64,000 nt of DNA. Source: an uncultured Pelagibacteraceae bacterium. GTDB taxonomy: Bacteria > Pseudomonadota > Alphaproteobacteria > Pelagibacterales > Pelagibacteraceae. Of the stretch, positions 38,080-46,304 are shown one piece after another (the stretch's first letter is position 1; the number at the start of each line of letters is the position of its first letter). The position numbers were made by a program, and so were the translations under genes. The notes under the pieces were generated by a model. That model was given only the letters and a program-made list of their open reading frames with translations, had not been told where the DNA came from and made no database searches. The stretch is taken from the NCBI GenBank assembly GCA_902635515.1, contig CACPOD010000005.1, forward strand, positions 39,769 to 103,768, given 5' to 3'.

Positions 38080-38165
38080 GCGGTCGTGCTGAAATTGGTA
38101 GACAGGCACGGTTGAGGGCCGTGTGGACATAGTCCATGAGAGTTCGAGTCTCTCCGACCGCACCA
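38080..38165 (+). tRNA. tRNA-Leu (anticodon GAG)
   Basis: 86 bases with a long variable arm, as in class II tRNAs. Acceptor GCGGTCG/CGACCGC, D-loop AAATTGGTAGA, anticodon stem CACGG/CCGTG around TTGAGGG (anticodon GAG), variable stem TGGAC/GTCCA, T arm GAGAGTTCGAGTCTCTC, and an encoded CCA. A small membrane-protein gene starts 27 bases downstream on the same strand. Confidence 0.97.
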
Positions 38166-38191
38166 AAGTGAATTTTATATAGGAGTTTTTG

Positions 38192-38353
38192 ATGGATAAA
38201 TTACTTTCAGTAATATTTATGGCAGGAGTTTTGCTTTTAGTTCTTCCAAGTTTTTTACAATCAAATTCTAAATTAAAGCAATTTCTTAAAAATCTCAGTA
38301 TTTGGATTATTATAGTTTTAATAATTTTAATGGTTGTTTATTTATTTAAATAA
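38192..38353 (+). CDS. 53-residue two-helix membrane protein
   Basis: Short gene between tRNA-Leu and ygfZ. ATG at 38192 with AGGAG eleven bases before it. The product has two hydrophobic helices (about 4-22 and 37-52) joined by a polar, Lys-bearing turn (QSNSKLKQFLKN) and ends with LFK. It fills the only gap on this side of the tRNA and has a proper ribosome-binding site, so it is probably real. No family is recognised with confidence; the shape recalls the membrane leader found ahead of some alphaproteobacterial clan AA proteases, but no protease domain follows. Confidence 0.6.
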   Translation: MDKLLSVIFMAGVLLLVLPSFLQSNSKLKQFLKNLSIWIIIVLIILMVVYLFK

Positions 38354-38358
38354 GAAAA

Positions 38359-39249
38359 TTAGTTTTTTATCCAATCAGGTTTATTGATATTTATTGAAGC
38401 TTCTTTTGTTTTAAAATTTGCTTTTTCATCAAAGTTTTCGTTTAAGTATTTAATTAAAGCAAAAGGGTAGTCGCTATCAATTAAAACCTTACCTATTTCA
38501 ATTTCATTATTATAAATACTTTCACCTTCGTGTAGTTTTCCATTAATTAAATTAATTGGAAACAATCTTTTTGAAAGCTTGTTCTTTAATTTAATTCGTG
38601 CCGTATTTTCTTGACCAACATAACAACCTTTTTTGAAATCAATTCCGTTTAATTCTTCAAAATTACATTCAATACCAAACAATTTGTCTTTTAATTTATT
38701 TAAATCTTTTGGAACTATTCCAAGACTATGACTTAATGAATAATATTCTTTTAGGTTTGAATCATGAAGATCTAGTTTTTTTAAAGATAAATAAAGTTTT
38801 TCTAAATTAATTATTAATCTCGCACCCAAATACTTATTTCTTGGATCTAAAAAAATTGGATCTTCTCTATATTTAATTGTGCATCCAGGTTGATCTTTTG
38901 CAGCTTCAAAAGTTAAGAATTTTTCTTGAGAAAATGCTGCTACAACAAATTCATTACTTAAATTTAGAATTTCAACTTTTGATCTTAATTTATATAGGGA
39001 TAATTGTTTGAATAACTCCTCTGCCTGAGGTTTTTCACAATCCAAAAGATATCCAGACTTATGTTTTACAATTATAAATTCATATAAAAATTTACCTTGT
39101 GGTGTAAGTAATGAACTAAAACAACTATTTACATCACTTACTTTGTTTATATCGTTACTAATAAGATTTTGAAGAAACTCTTTTGCATCTTCTCCGTTAA
39201 TATAAAGAATTGCTCTGTCATCTAAAATGTAAACGTTTTTGATATTCAT
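38359..39249 (-). CDS. ygfZ: YgfZ/GcvT-like folate-binding protein
   Basis: Tetrahydrofolate-binding protein that supports assembly or repair of certain [4Fe-4S] enzymes. 296 residues. The signature K-G-C-Y-x-G-Q-E is present as KGCYVGQENTARIKLKNKLSKR, with the functional Cys. The N-terminal part (LDDRAILYINGEDAKEFLQNLISNDI) and the early LLTPQGKFLYEF follow GcvT-fold YgfZ proteins. The start is 43 bases from the divergent dihydroorotase gene. It may serve NadA, a [4Fe-4S] enzyme encoded nearby, though that link is only positional. Confidence 0.9.
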   Translation of the reverse strand: MNIKNVYILDDRAILYINGEDAKEFLQNLISNDINKVSDVNSCFSSLLTPQGKFLYEFIIVKHKSGYLLDCEKPQAEELFKQLSLYKLRSKVEILNLSNEFVVAAFSQEKFLTFEAAKDQPGCTIKYREDPIFLDPRNKYLGARLIINLEKLYLSLKKLDLHDSNLKEYYSLSHSLGIVPKDLNKLKDKLFGIECNFEELNGIDFKKGCYVGQENTARIKLKNKLSKRLFPINLINGKLHEGESIYNNEIEIGKVLIDSDYPFALIKYLNENFDEKANFKTKEASININKPDWIKN

Positions 39250-39292
39250 AATTGATTAATTATAGAATGTAATATAATAACAATTTCTCAAA

Positions 39293-40600
39293 ATGTTAGA
39301 TCTTATAATTAAAAATGGACAATGTTACATCGATGGTGAGTTAAAAGATGTAGATGTTGCTATAAAAGATGGAAAAATCCAGCAGATTGGACAAATTTCA
39401 GAGGAAGCAAAAGAGACAATTAATGCAGAAGGCCACACAGTATTACCTGGTTGCATAGATACCCAAACACATTTTAGAGAACCAGGATCAACAGACACTG
39501 AGGATCTTCATTCAGGAAGTAGAGCAGCGATAGCAGGAGGTATTACAAGTGTGTTTGAAATGCCAAACACCAATCCCCCAACTTCAAACATGAAAGAATT
39601 CCAAAGAAAATTAGATCTCGCAAAAAATAGAATGTATTGCAACTATGCTTTTTATTTTGGAGCAACAGCTGACAATGCGGATGATTTAGCAAGTCTAGAC
39701 GGCTTGGAAGGGTGCTGTGGAATTAAGCTTTTTGCAGGTTCTTCGACTGGTAATTTATTAGTTGCTGAAGAAGACGATATAGATAAGGTTTTTCAAAATG
39801 CTTCAAAAGTCGTAGCAGTCCATTCTGAAGATGAAGCAATTTTAAAAAATAATAAGAAATTGATTAAAGAAGGTGATGTTCATACCCATCCTGTATGGAG
39901 AAGTGTAGAATGTGCAATAGCATCTACTAGAAGAATTGTTCGAATTGCAGAAAAGCATAATAAAAAAGCTCATGTTCTTCATATTACAACAAAAGAAGAA
40001 ATTGATTTTCTATCTCAACACAAAGGAAACATTACATTTGAGATTACTCCTCAGCATTTAACTCTCTATGCTCCAGATTGTTATGACAAGCTTGGGACAT
40101 ATGCTCAGATGAACCCACCCTTAAGAGATAAATCTCATTATGATAGATTGTGGTATGGGGTAAGAAATAATTTCAATGATACTATTGGATCTGATCATGC
40201 ACCTCACTTAAAAGAAAATAAAGATAAGGTATATCCAAATACTCCTTCAGGAATGCCAGGAGTTCAAACTTTAATGCCTGTGATGCTAAATCACATAAAT
40301 GATGGAAAATTATCACTTAATCAATTAATGAATTTTGTTTGTGAAAATCCAGTGAAAATCTTTGGAATAAAAAATAAAGGATTTATTAAAGTAGGTTATG
40401 ATGCAGACTTTACTATTGTAGATATGAATAAAACAATTGAAATTAAGAATGAAAATATTGAGAGTAAATGCAAATGGTCACCTTTTAATGGATTTAAATT
40501 CAAGGGAACACCTACCCATACGATTATTGCAGGAAAAATAAAAATGCAGGATGGAAAAATTTTAGGAGATCCTGATGGAACACCTTTGCAGTTTAGCTAA
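39293..40600 (+). CDS. pyrC: Dihydroorotase (class I amidohydrolase)
   Basis: Zinc amidohydrolase closing carbamoyl-aspartate to dihydroorotate in pyrimidine synthesis. 435 residues. Metal and substrate motifs: GCIDTQTHFREPGSTDTED, IAGGITSVFEMPNTNPPTS, GIKLFAGSSTGNLL with the carboxylated Lys, AVHSEDE, KAHVLHITTKEE and TIGSDHAPHLKENK. Length and the FREPG motif fit class I enzymes of the AllB/PyrC group, so allantoinase or hydantoinase activity cannot be excluded. The 3' end overlaps a convergent SMR transporter by eight bases. Confidence 0.87.
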   Translation: MLDLIIKNGQCYIDGELKDVDVAIKDGKIQQIGQISEEAKETINAEGHTVLPGCIDTQTHFREPGSTDTEDLHSGSRAAIAGGITSVFEMPNTNPPTSNMKEFQRKLDLAKNRMYCNYAFYFGATADNADDLASLDGLEGCCGIKLFAGSSTGNLLVAEEDDIDKVFQNASKVVAVHSEDEAILKNNKKLIKEGDVHTHPVWRSVECAIASTRRIVRIAEKHNKKAHVLHITTKEEIDFLSQHKGNITFEITPQHLTLYAPDCYDKLGTYAQMNPPLRDKSHYDRLWYGVRNNFNDTIGSDHAPHLKENKDKVYPNTPSGMPGVQTLMPVMLNHINDGKLSLNQLMNFVCENPVKIFGIKNKGFIKVGYDADFTIVDMNKTIEIKNENIESKCKWSPFNGFKFKGTPTHTIIAGKIKMQDGKILGDPDGTPLQFS

Positions 40601-40925
40601 GCTTTCCAGTAAAACTATTTACTAAAATTACACCAATAACAATCAAAAATAATCCCAATATTGCTTGCCATGCTAAAGTTTGTTTAAAAAAAATATAACC
40701 AAGAATTGCTATTGTAAAAATTCCAAGACCACTCCATGTTGCGTACACTATTGCTATAGGAAGTTTATTAACTACAAAAGTTAACAGATAAAAAGCTGTG
40801 AGATAAAAAGCAGATAGAGCAACTGTTGGTATAAGTTTTGTAAAGTTTTGTGAGACAGGAAGTAACATTGTTCCAGCAACTTCACAAAATATTGCAGCGA
40901 TTAAAAAAATGTAAGTTTTAACCAT
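40593..40925 (-). CDS. Small multidrug resistance (SMR/EmrE) family transporter
   Basis: 110-residue, four-helix inner-membrane protein. The membrane-embedded acidic residue of the family is E15 in AIFCEVAGTMLLPVS, and the GG7-like helix four and the W/Y site (YATWSGLGIFTIAILGYIFFKQ) are present. SMR proteins exchange protons for cationic or guanidinium-type compounds; the substrate here is unknown. Its start overlaps the end of prpE by eight bases, so it lies in the prpE transcript. Confidence 0.93.
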   Translation of the reverse strand: MVKTYIFLIAAIFCEVAGTMLLPVSQNFTKLIPTVALSAFYLTAFYLLTFVVNKLPIAIVYATWSGLGIFTIAILGYIFFKQTLAWQAILGLFLIVIGVILVNSFTGKLS

Positions 40926-42819
40926 TATTTAAGATTTTGTGGTTAATTAAATCTTCTTTTATTTCTGTTAAAATCGCAGGATCATCGATCGTTGGCGGTA
41001 TTTTATATTCAACACCATCTGCAATTTTTCTTATGGTACCTCTTAAAATTTTTCCCGATCTTGTTTTTGGTAATCTTTTAATAACAATTACCACTTTAAA
41101 TGCAGCAACAGGTCCTATTTTATCTCTGACCATTTGTACACATTCTTTAGATATAGTTTCATTATCTTTATCAACACCAGATTTTAAAACTACTAAACCA
41201 ATAGGTAATTGTCCTTTCAATTTATCTGCTATTCCAAGTACTGCACATTCAGCAACAGATTGATGTTCAGATAATACTTCTTCAATAGCACCTGTGGACA
41301 ATCTATGACCTGCTACATTTATAATGTCATCAGTTCTAGACATGATCCAAATATAACCATCATCATCAATGTGACCTGCATCATATGTTTGGTAATATCC
41401 CTTATAATTTGACATATAGTTTTCTTTATATCTTTGATCTGCATTCCAAAGAGTTGGGAATGTTCCTGGAGGCAAAGGTAATTTTACAACAATATCTCCC
41501 ATTTCGTTTGGTTTAGCCAAAGATTGATCTGGTTTAATTATTTTGACATCATAACCAGGGACAGCTTTGCAGGCTGAACCATATTTTGTTTCCATCATTT
41601 CTATCCCAGTGCAATTTGAGCTAATTGCCCAGCTAGTCTCTGTTTGCCACCAATGATCTATGACAGGAACTTTAAGTAAATTCTCGGCCCACTTTATAGT
41701 ATCTGGATCAGCTCTCTCTCCAGCAAGGAATAAGCTTTCAAAACTGCTTAGATCATATTTTGAGAAAAATTTACCTTCAGGATCTTCTTTCTTTATCGCT
41801 CTAAAAGCTGTTGGAGCTGTAAAAAGAGATTTTACATTATAGTCTGAAATGATTTTCCAAAATGCGCCAGCATCTGGAGTTCCTACTGGCTTACCTTCAA
41901 ACAAAACAGTTGTGCATCCCTTAAATAAAGGGGCGTAGACAATATAAGAGTGACCCACAATCCAACCAATGTCACTTGCAGACCACCAAATATCATCAGT
42001 ATCAATATTGTAAATATTTTTCATTGTCCATTTCAGAGCAACAATGTGACCACCAATGTCTCTAACTATACCTTTTGGAGTTCCAGTTGTACCTGAGGTA
42101 TATAAAATATAAGCAAATTCATTTGAGTTCATCTCAACACAGTCAGCATCTTTAGCACTAGAGACAACCTCTTCCCAACTCACTTCATTTGGAGCATTTA
42201 ATTTAACCTCATGACCAGGTCTTTGGAATAAAATCATCTTTTCTATTTTGTGATTGGCTATTTTTATAGCTTCATCGACAAGAGGTTTGTATTCAACTGT
42301 TCTACCTGGCTCAAAACCACAGGAAGCGGTTACTAATATTTTTGCTTTACTGTCATCAATTCTGCTTGCAAGCTCATTTGATGCAAACCCACCAAAAACT
42401 ACCGAGTGAATTGCACCAATTCTAGCACAAGCAAGCATTGCAACTACTGCTTCAGGGATCATTGGCATGTAAATGATCACCCGGTCACCTTTATTAGCCC
42501 CTTGAGATTTCAATGCTCCCGCAAACCTAGAGACCTTTGATCTTAATTGCTCATAAGTAAACTTACTTTTATTTCCTGTGATAGGGCTATCGTATATTAA
42601 AGCAGTTTTTTGGCCTCTTCCTTGATCAATATGAATGTCTAAAGCGTTGTAACATGTATTTGTGACCCCATCTTCGAACCATTTATAGAAAGGTGGGTTA
42701 GATTTATTCAAAATTTTTGTAGGTTTTTTAAACCAAAAGATATCTTCAGAGGCTGCCTGCCAAAATTTTTCAGGATTTTTTATAGAATTTTCATAAATTT
42801 CATTAAACTTAGAAGACAT
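40918..42819 (-). CDS. prpE: Propionyl-CoA synthetase PrpE (acyl-CoA ligase)
   Basis: AMP-forming ligase activating propionate, or acetate, to the CoA thioester. 633 residues. Motifs: PFYKWFEDGVTNTCYNALD and HIDQGRGQKTALIYDSPIT at the N-terminus are typical of PrpE rather than Acs. The core AMP loop is YTSGTTGTPKGIV, then WWQTETSWAIS, and the C-terminal catalytic Lys in LPKTRSGKILRGTIRKI. Divergent from proteorhodopsin across a 210-base spacer that must hold both promoters. Propionate versus acetate preference is inferred from similarity only. Confidence 0.9.
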   Translation of the reverse strand: MSSKFNEIYENSIKNPEKFWQAASEDIFWFKKPTKILNKSNPPFYKWFEDGVTNTCYNALDIHIDQGRGQKTALIYDSPITGNKSKFTYEQLRSKVSRFAGALKSQGANKGDRVIIYMPMIPEAVVAMLACARIGAIHSVVFGGFASNELASRIDDSKAKILVTASCGFEPGRTVEYKPLVDEAIKIANHKIEKMILFQRPGHEVKLNAPNEVSWEEVVSSAKDADCVEMNSNEFAYILYTSGTTGTPKGIVRDIGGHIVALKWTMKNIYNIDTDDIWWSASDIGWIVGHSYIVYAPLFKGCTTVLFEGKPVGTPDAGAFWKIISDYNVKSLFTAPTAFRAIKKEDPEGKFFSKYDLSSFESLFLAGERADPDTIKWAENLLKVPVIDHWWQTETSWAISSNCTGIEMMETKYGSACKAVPGYDVKIIKPDQSLAKPNEMGDIVVKLPLPPGTFPTLWNADQRYKENYMSNYKGYYQTYDAGHIDDDGYIWIMSRTDDIINVAGHRLSTGAIEEVLSEHQSVAECAVLGIADKLKGQLPIGLVVLKSGVDKDNETISKECVQMVRDKIGPVAAFKVVIVIKRLPKTRSGKILRGTIRKIADGVEYKIPPTIDDPAILTEIKEDLINHKILNNG

Positions 42820-42966
42820 AAAGATTTGATTCGAATTCCTTATTTTTTTTGGTTTTTAACTTATAAATTGTATTTAATTTTAAAAATTAAGTAAAATCAA
42901 TGCTTATTAGTGACAATTAAGTCTTCATAAAACTATTTTAATTTGCTATTTAACCACGAAATTGGC

Positions 42967-42999
42967 TTAAAGTAACTTAAGTCTAGTTTATATAAACTA
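42967..42999 (+). promoter_or_regulatory. Possible proteorhodopsin promoter with 16-base palindrome
   Basis: TTAAAG (42967-42972) and TATAAA (42991-42996) are 18 bases apart and would start transcription near 43003. The perfect palindrome TAGTTTATATAAACTA (42984-42999) covers the -10 box. The ribosome-binding site GAAGAGGGAG follows at 43013-43022. This is the likeliest of several weak options in the 210-base prpE/proteorhodopsin spacer. AT-rich palindromes arise easily by chance. Confidence 0.35.
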
Positions 43000-43029
43000 A
43001 AATAAAAACTAACGAAGAGGGAGTTTTTT

Positions 43030-43803
43030 ATGAAAAAACTTAAACTGTTTGCTTTAGCAGCTATGGCTCTGATTGGATTTTCAGGTATAGCTATTGCAGC
43101 AGACGCAACGATGTTGATGCAAGATGACTTCGTAGGAATTTCATTCTGGGTTATCTCTATGGGAATGTTAGCAGCTACTGCTTTCTTTTTCATGGAAGCA
43201 GGCAATGTCGCATCAGGCTGGAGAACATCAGTTATTGTTGCTGGTCTAGTAACTGGTATTGCATTCATACACTACATGTACATGAGAGAAGTATGGGTTG
43301 CTACTGGAGACTCGCCAACTGTTTACAGATACATTGACTGGTTAATCACTGTGCCATTACAGATGGTAGAATTCTATTTAATTCTAGCAGCTATTAACAA
43401 AGCAAACTCTGGAATGTTCTGGAGATTGTTAATTGGTTCATTAGTGATGCTAATCGGTGGATACTTAGGTGAAGCAGGATATATCAATGCTACACTTGGT
43501 TTCATTATCGGAATGGCAGGTTGGGTATACATTCTTTATGAAGTATTCTCAGGTGAAGCTGGTAAAGCTGCAGCGAAAAGTGGAAACAAGGCTCTTGTAA
43601 CTGCTTTTGGTGCAATGAGAATGATCGTTACTGTAGGTTGGGCAATTTACCCATTAGGTTATGTATTCGGTTACTTAACTGGTGGTGTAGACGCTAACTC
43701 ACTTAACGTCGTTTATAACTTAGCTGACTTCATTAACAAAATTGCATTTGGTCTAGTAATTTGGGCTGCTGCAACTAGTTCTGCGGGCAGAAGAGCTAAG
43801 TAA
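43030..43803 (+). CDS. Proteorhodopsin, blue-absorbing type
   Basis: Seven-helix retinal protein and light-driven proton pump. 257 residues with a cleavable signal (residues 1 to about 23, ending AIAA). Key residues: H81, the counter-ion D103 in RYIDW (equivalent to D97 of the reference protein), proton donor E114 (E108) and retinal Lys K237 in LADFINK. The tuning position equivalent to L105 is Q111 in TVPLQMVEF; Gln there gives blue absorption in characterised proteins. Strong Shine-Dalgarno, own terminator. GC content and codon use are higher than in neighbouring genes, as expected for a highly expressed gene. Confidence 0.98.
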   Translation: MKKLKLFALAAMALIGFSGIAIAADATMLMQDDFVGISFWVISMGMLAATAFFFMEAGNVASGWRTSVIVAGLVTGIAFIHYMYMREVWVATGDSPTVYRYIDWLITVPLQMVEFYLILAAINKANSGMFWRLLIGSLVMLIGGYLGEAGYINATLGFIIGMAGWVYILYEVFSGEAGKAAAKSGNKALVTAFGAMRMIVTVGWAIYPLGYVFGYLTGGVDANSLNVVYNLADFINKIAFGLVIWAAATSSAGRRAK

Positions 43804-43824
43804 TTTAGCTAAAATTTAAATTAA

Positions 43825-43859
43825 GGGCAGGTACAATTTTGTACTTGCCCTTTTTTTTT
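43825..43859 (+). terminator. Rho-independent terminator after proteorhodopsin
   Basis: An 11-bp stem (GGGCAGGTACA with TGTACTTGCCC, one G-T pair) around a four-base loop ATTT, followed by nine T residues. This is the strongest terminator in the window and should make proteorhodopsin a single-gene transcript. Confidence 0.93.
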
Positions 43860-43867
43860 GCCTTTAT

Positions 43868-43898
43868 TAAATTATGTATAATAACTATACATAATTTA
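43868..43898. promoter_or_regulatory. 31-base perfect inverted repeat containing a TATAAT box, ahead of the desaturase operon
   Basis: Two 13-base arms, TAAATTATGTATA and TATACATAATTTA, are exact inverse complements separated by ATAAC. A consensus -10 box TATAAT occupies 43877-43882, inside the left arm, and the next gene starts at 43904. The layout is that of a repressor operator covering a promoter. No good -35 box is placed 17 bases upstream (only the T-tract of the terminator), so activator dependence is possible. In RNA the same repeat could form a hairpin next to the start codon. Confidence 0.65.
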
Positions 43899-43903
43899 TA
43901 CCT

Positions 43904-44905
43904 ATGGATGTTAAATTAGAAAAATGGCACAAATGCCAAATTGATAAAGAAGTTCTTAAAGAGCTTTCAAAGAAATCAGATATAAAAGGACTGCAACATG
44001 TTTCAGTTTTTTTTGGGCTATTACTAGTAACCGGAATTCTTGCATATCAAACTTGGGGCACATGGTGGTCAGTATTTTGGTTTTTAATTTATGGAAATAT
44101 TTATTCCTTCTCTAATCCACTATGGCATGAGACAGGTCACAAAACTGCATTTCAATCAAAATTCTTAAACGAATTTTTTTATTACATCTCGTCTTACATG
44201 GCTAATTTTGAGCCAACAAGATGGAGATATACACACTTTGTTCATCATGGAAACACTTATTCAACAGAAAATCCATTTGACCATGAAATTGAATATGGAA
44301 ATGATTTAAAAGAAACCCCAAAAAGATTAATTATAAATATAATTCCATTTTTAGATTTAGTTTTCTTTAAAAAACATATTTCGTTTGAAATCATTCAACA
44401 TGCCATGGGTATTAAAACAAAAGTTATGAAAGATAGCATTCCAGAAAATGCACAAGCAAAAGCAGTTTTAATTTCGAGAATTTATGTTGCTATTTGGTTA
44501 TCAATTATCTTATGGTCAATATTAGTTTCTTCTTGGATGCCTCTATTATTTTTTGTATTACCACAATTCTATGGAAAAACTTTACATAAACTTGTTGCAT
44601 TCACTCAACATGCGGGACTTGCAAGGAACATTAAAGATCATAGAGTTACATCACGTGAAATGTATTTAAATCCAATACTAAGTTTTTTATATTGGAAAAT
44701 GGAATATCATTTAACTCATCATATGTTTCCAACAGTTCCGTCATATAATCTTGATAAGCTGCACCAACACATAAAAGATCAATTACCAAAGCCAAATGAT
44801 GGATTAATTGATGCTTATAAAGAAATTATTCCTGCCTTAATGAAACAAAAAGAAGATACAAGCTATTTTATTAAAAAAGAACTACCTGAACCTCAAAATA
44901 TTTAA
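43904..44905 (+). CDS. Membrane fatty-acid desaturase-like di-iron enzyme
   Basis: 333 residues with about four membrane helices and the histidine clusters of membrane di-iron desaturases and hydroxylases: HETGHKTAF, HFVHHGNTY, and HLTHHMFP, plus an extra TQHAGL segment before the last. These enzymes use O2 and electrons from a ferredoxin to desaturate or hydroxylate a lipid-like substrate. The next two genes encode a ferredoxin and its reductase, so the full chain is probably in this operon. Fatty acyl chains are the default substrate; alkane- or carotenoid-type hydroxylation cannot be excluded. No clear ribosome-binding site. Confidence 0.85.
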   Translation: MDVKLEKWHKCQIDKEVLKELSKKSDIKGLQHVSVFFGLLLVTGILAYQTWGTWWSVFWFLIYGNIYSFSNPLWHETGHKTAFQSKFLNEFFYYISSYMANFEPTRWRYTHFVHHGNTYSTENPFDHEIEYGNDLKETPKRLIINIIPFLDLVFFKKHISFEIIQHAMGIKTKVMKDSIPENAQAKAVLISRIYVAIWLSIILWSILVSSWMPLLFFVLPQFYGKTLHKLVAFTQHAGLARNIKDHRVTSREMYLNPILSFLYWKMEYHLTHHMFPTVPSYNLDKLHQHIKDQLPKPNDGLIDAYKEIIPALMKQKEDTSYFIKKELPEPQNI

Positions 44906-44966
44906 AAATATACTAAGTATGATTTTACTTACTTGTCCTATTTAGATAAGAAACTATATATAACGC

Positions 44967-45287
44967 ATGGCAAAAATTACATACCACACACACGATAATA
45001 AAACTCACACAATCGATGTTCAAAACGGTTTGACTGTAATGGAAGGTGCTGTGCAGAATGATATTCCGGGAATTGATGCAGATTGTGGGGGAGGAATGGC
45101 GTGTGCTACTTGCCATGTTTATGTCAAAGAAGAATGGTTAGATAAGCTTCCATCAAAAGAAGATGGTGAAGAGGATATGCTTGATATGGCTTTTGAACCA
45201 AAAAATAATAGTAGGTTGAGTTGTCAGCTAATAGTTTCAGACGATCTAGATGGTTTAGAGGTAAATATTCCGTCAAAGCAAGGTTAA
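44967..45287 (+). CDS. [2Fe-2S] ferredoxin, adrenodoxin/putidaredoxin type
   Basis: 106 residues. The cluster ligands follow C-x5-C-x2-C ... [18 protein letters not shown] and later RLSCQLIV. This spacing is that of adrenodoxin or putidaredoxin type ferredoxins, which give electrons to oxygenases, rather than plant-type C-x4-C-x2-C. The C-terminal sequence VNIPSKQG is short. It is followed at once by a ferredoxin reductase and preceded by the desaturase-like gene, so the natural partner is likely that enzyme. Confidence 0.94.
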   Translation: MAKITYHTHDNKTHTIDVQNGLTVMEGAVQNDIPGIDADCGGGMACATCHVYVKEEWLDKLPSKEDGEEDMLDMAFEPKNNSRLSCQLIVSDDLDGLEVNIPSKQG

Positions 45288-46304
45288 ATGAATAAAACAG
45301 ATGTATTAATTATTGGAGCAGGGCCAACAGGTTTGTTTTGCGCTCATCAACTTGGAATTATAGGATTGAATTGTGAGATAGTAGACAATTTGGATAAAGC
45401 TGGAGGTCAATGTATAGAGCTTTATCCTGATAAACCCATTTATGACATCCCAGCAGTACCAGAGTGTACTGGAGAAGAGCTAACCAATAATCTTTTAAAA
45501 CAAATTAAACCTTTCAATGTTAAATTTCATTTAAATGAAAGAGTAGAAGAGTTAAAAAAAAATCAAAATAGATGGCATGTTAAAACTTCTGGCGGAGTAG
45601 AGTTTGATGTTGCAGCAATTGTAATAGCAGGTGGCGTTGGTTCCTTTGAGCCTAGAAAATTTTCAGTAAAAGAATGTGAAAAATTTGAGGGCAATTCTTT
45701 ATTTTATTCAATTAAAGATAAATCAATATTTAAAGACAGAACTATTTCAATTTTTGGGGGAGGCGACTCAGCTTTAGATTGGGCTATTGAATTATCAAAC
45801 TCCTCTAAAGTAAATTTAATTCATAGGAGAGATGGTTTTAGCGGTGCAGAAGCAAGTGTTCAAAAAGTAAAAGATCTTAATGATCAAGGAAAATTAAATT
45901 TATTTACAAAATATCAAATGGATTCTGTAAGTGGAGATAAACAAATCGAAACTATTAAAATAAAACATGATGAGGGAGAAATTAAGGAAATTAAATCTGA
46001 TTATGTGCTAGGTTTTTTTGGATTAATCATGCAACTAGGCCCTATTTTAGATTGGGGATTAAATATTAATAAAAAAACTGTTGAAGTTAATACTGAAAAT
46101 TTTGAAACAAATGTAAATGGAATATTTGCAATTGGTGATATTTGTTCTTACCCAGGCAAATTAAAATTAATTCTTTCAGGATTTCATGAAGCTGCATTGG
46201 CAGCAAGAGGATGCTTTAAATACGCTAAACCAGATGAAAAATTAAGATTTGAATTCACAACAACATCCAAGGCTGCACAAGAAAGACTTGGAATTAAAAA
46301 ATGA
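45288..46304 (+). CDS. Ferredoxin-NADP reductase, thioredoxin-reductase-like type
   Basis: 338-residue FAD protein. FAD motif IGAGPTGLFCAHQLG near residue 8, KAGGQCIELYPDKPIYDIPA, NADPH motif IFGGGDSALDWAIEL near 155, FAIGDICSYPGKLKLILSGFHEAALAA at the end of the FAD domain. The CxxC pair of thioredoxin reductase is absent, which marks the YumC-like class of ferredoxin-NADP reductases. It follows the ferredoxin gene without a gap and overlaps the GST gene by four bases. It should pass NADPH electrons to the ferredoxin encoded just upstream. Confidence 0.92.
   Translation: MNKTDVLIIGAGPTGLFCAHQLGIIGLNCEIVDNLDKAGGQCIELYPDKPIYDIPAVPECTGEELTNNLLKQIKPFNVKFHLNERVEELKKNQNRWHVKTSGGVEFDVAAIVIAGGVGSFEPRKFSVKECEKFEGNSLFYSIKDKSIFKDRTISIFGGGDSALDWAIELSNSSKVNLIHRRDGFSGAEASVQKVKDLNDQGKLNLFTKYQMDSVSGDKQIETIKIKHDEGEIKEIKSDYVLGFFGLIMQLGPILDWGLNINKKTVEVNTENFETNVNGIFAIGDICSYPGKLKLILSGFHEAALAARGCFKYAKPDEKLRFEFTTTSKAAQERLGIKK

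Noticed and set aside
42933..43268. Open frame on the minus strand across the proteorhodopsin start
   Set aside because: Antisense to an unambiguous gene; the higher GC content there simply reduces stop codons.
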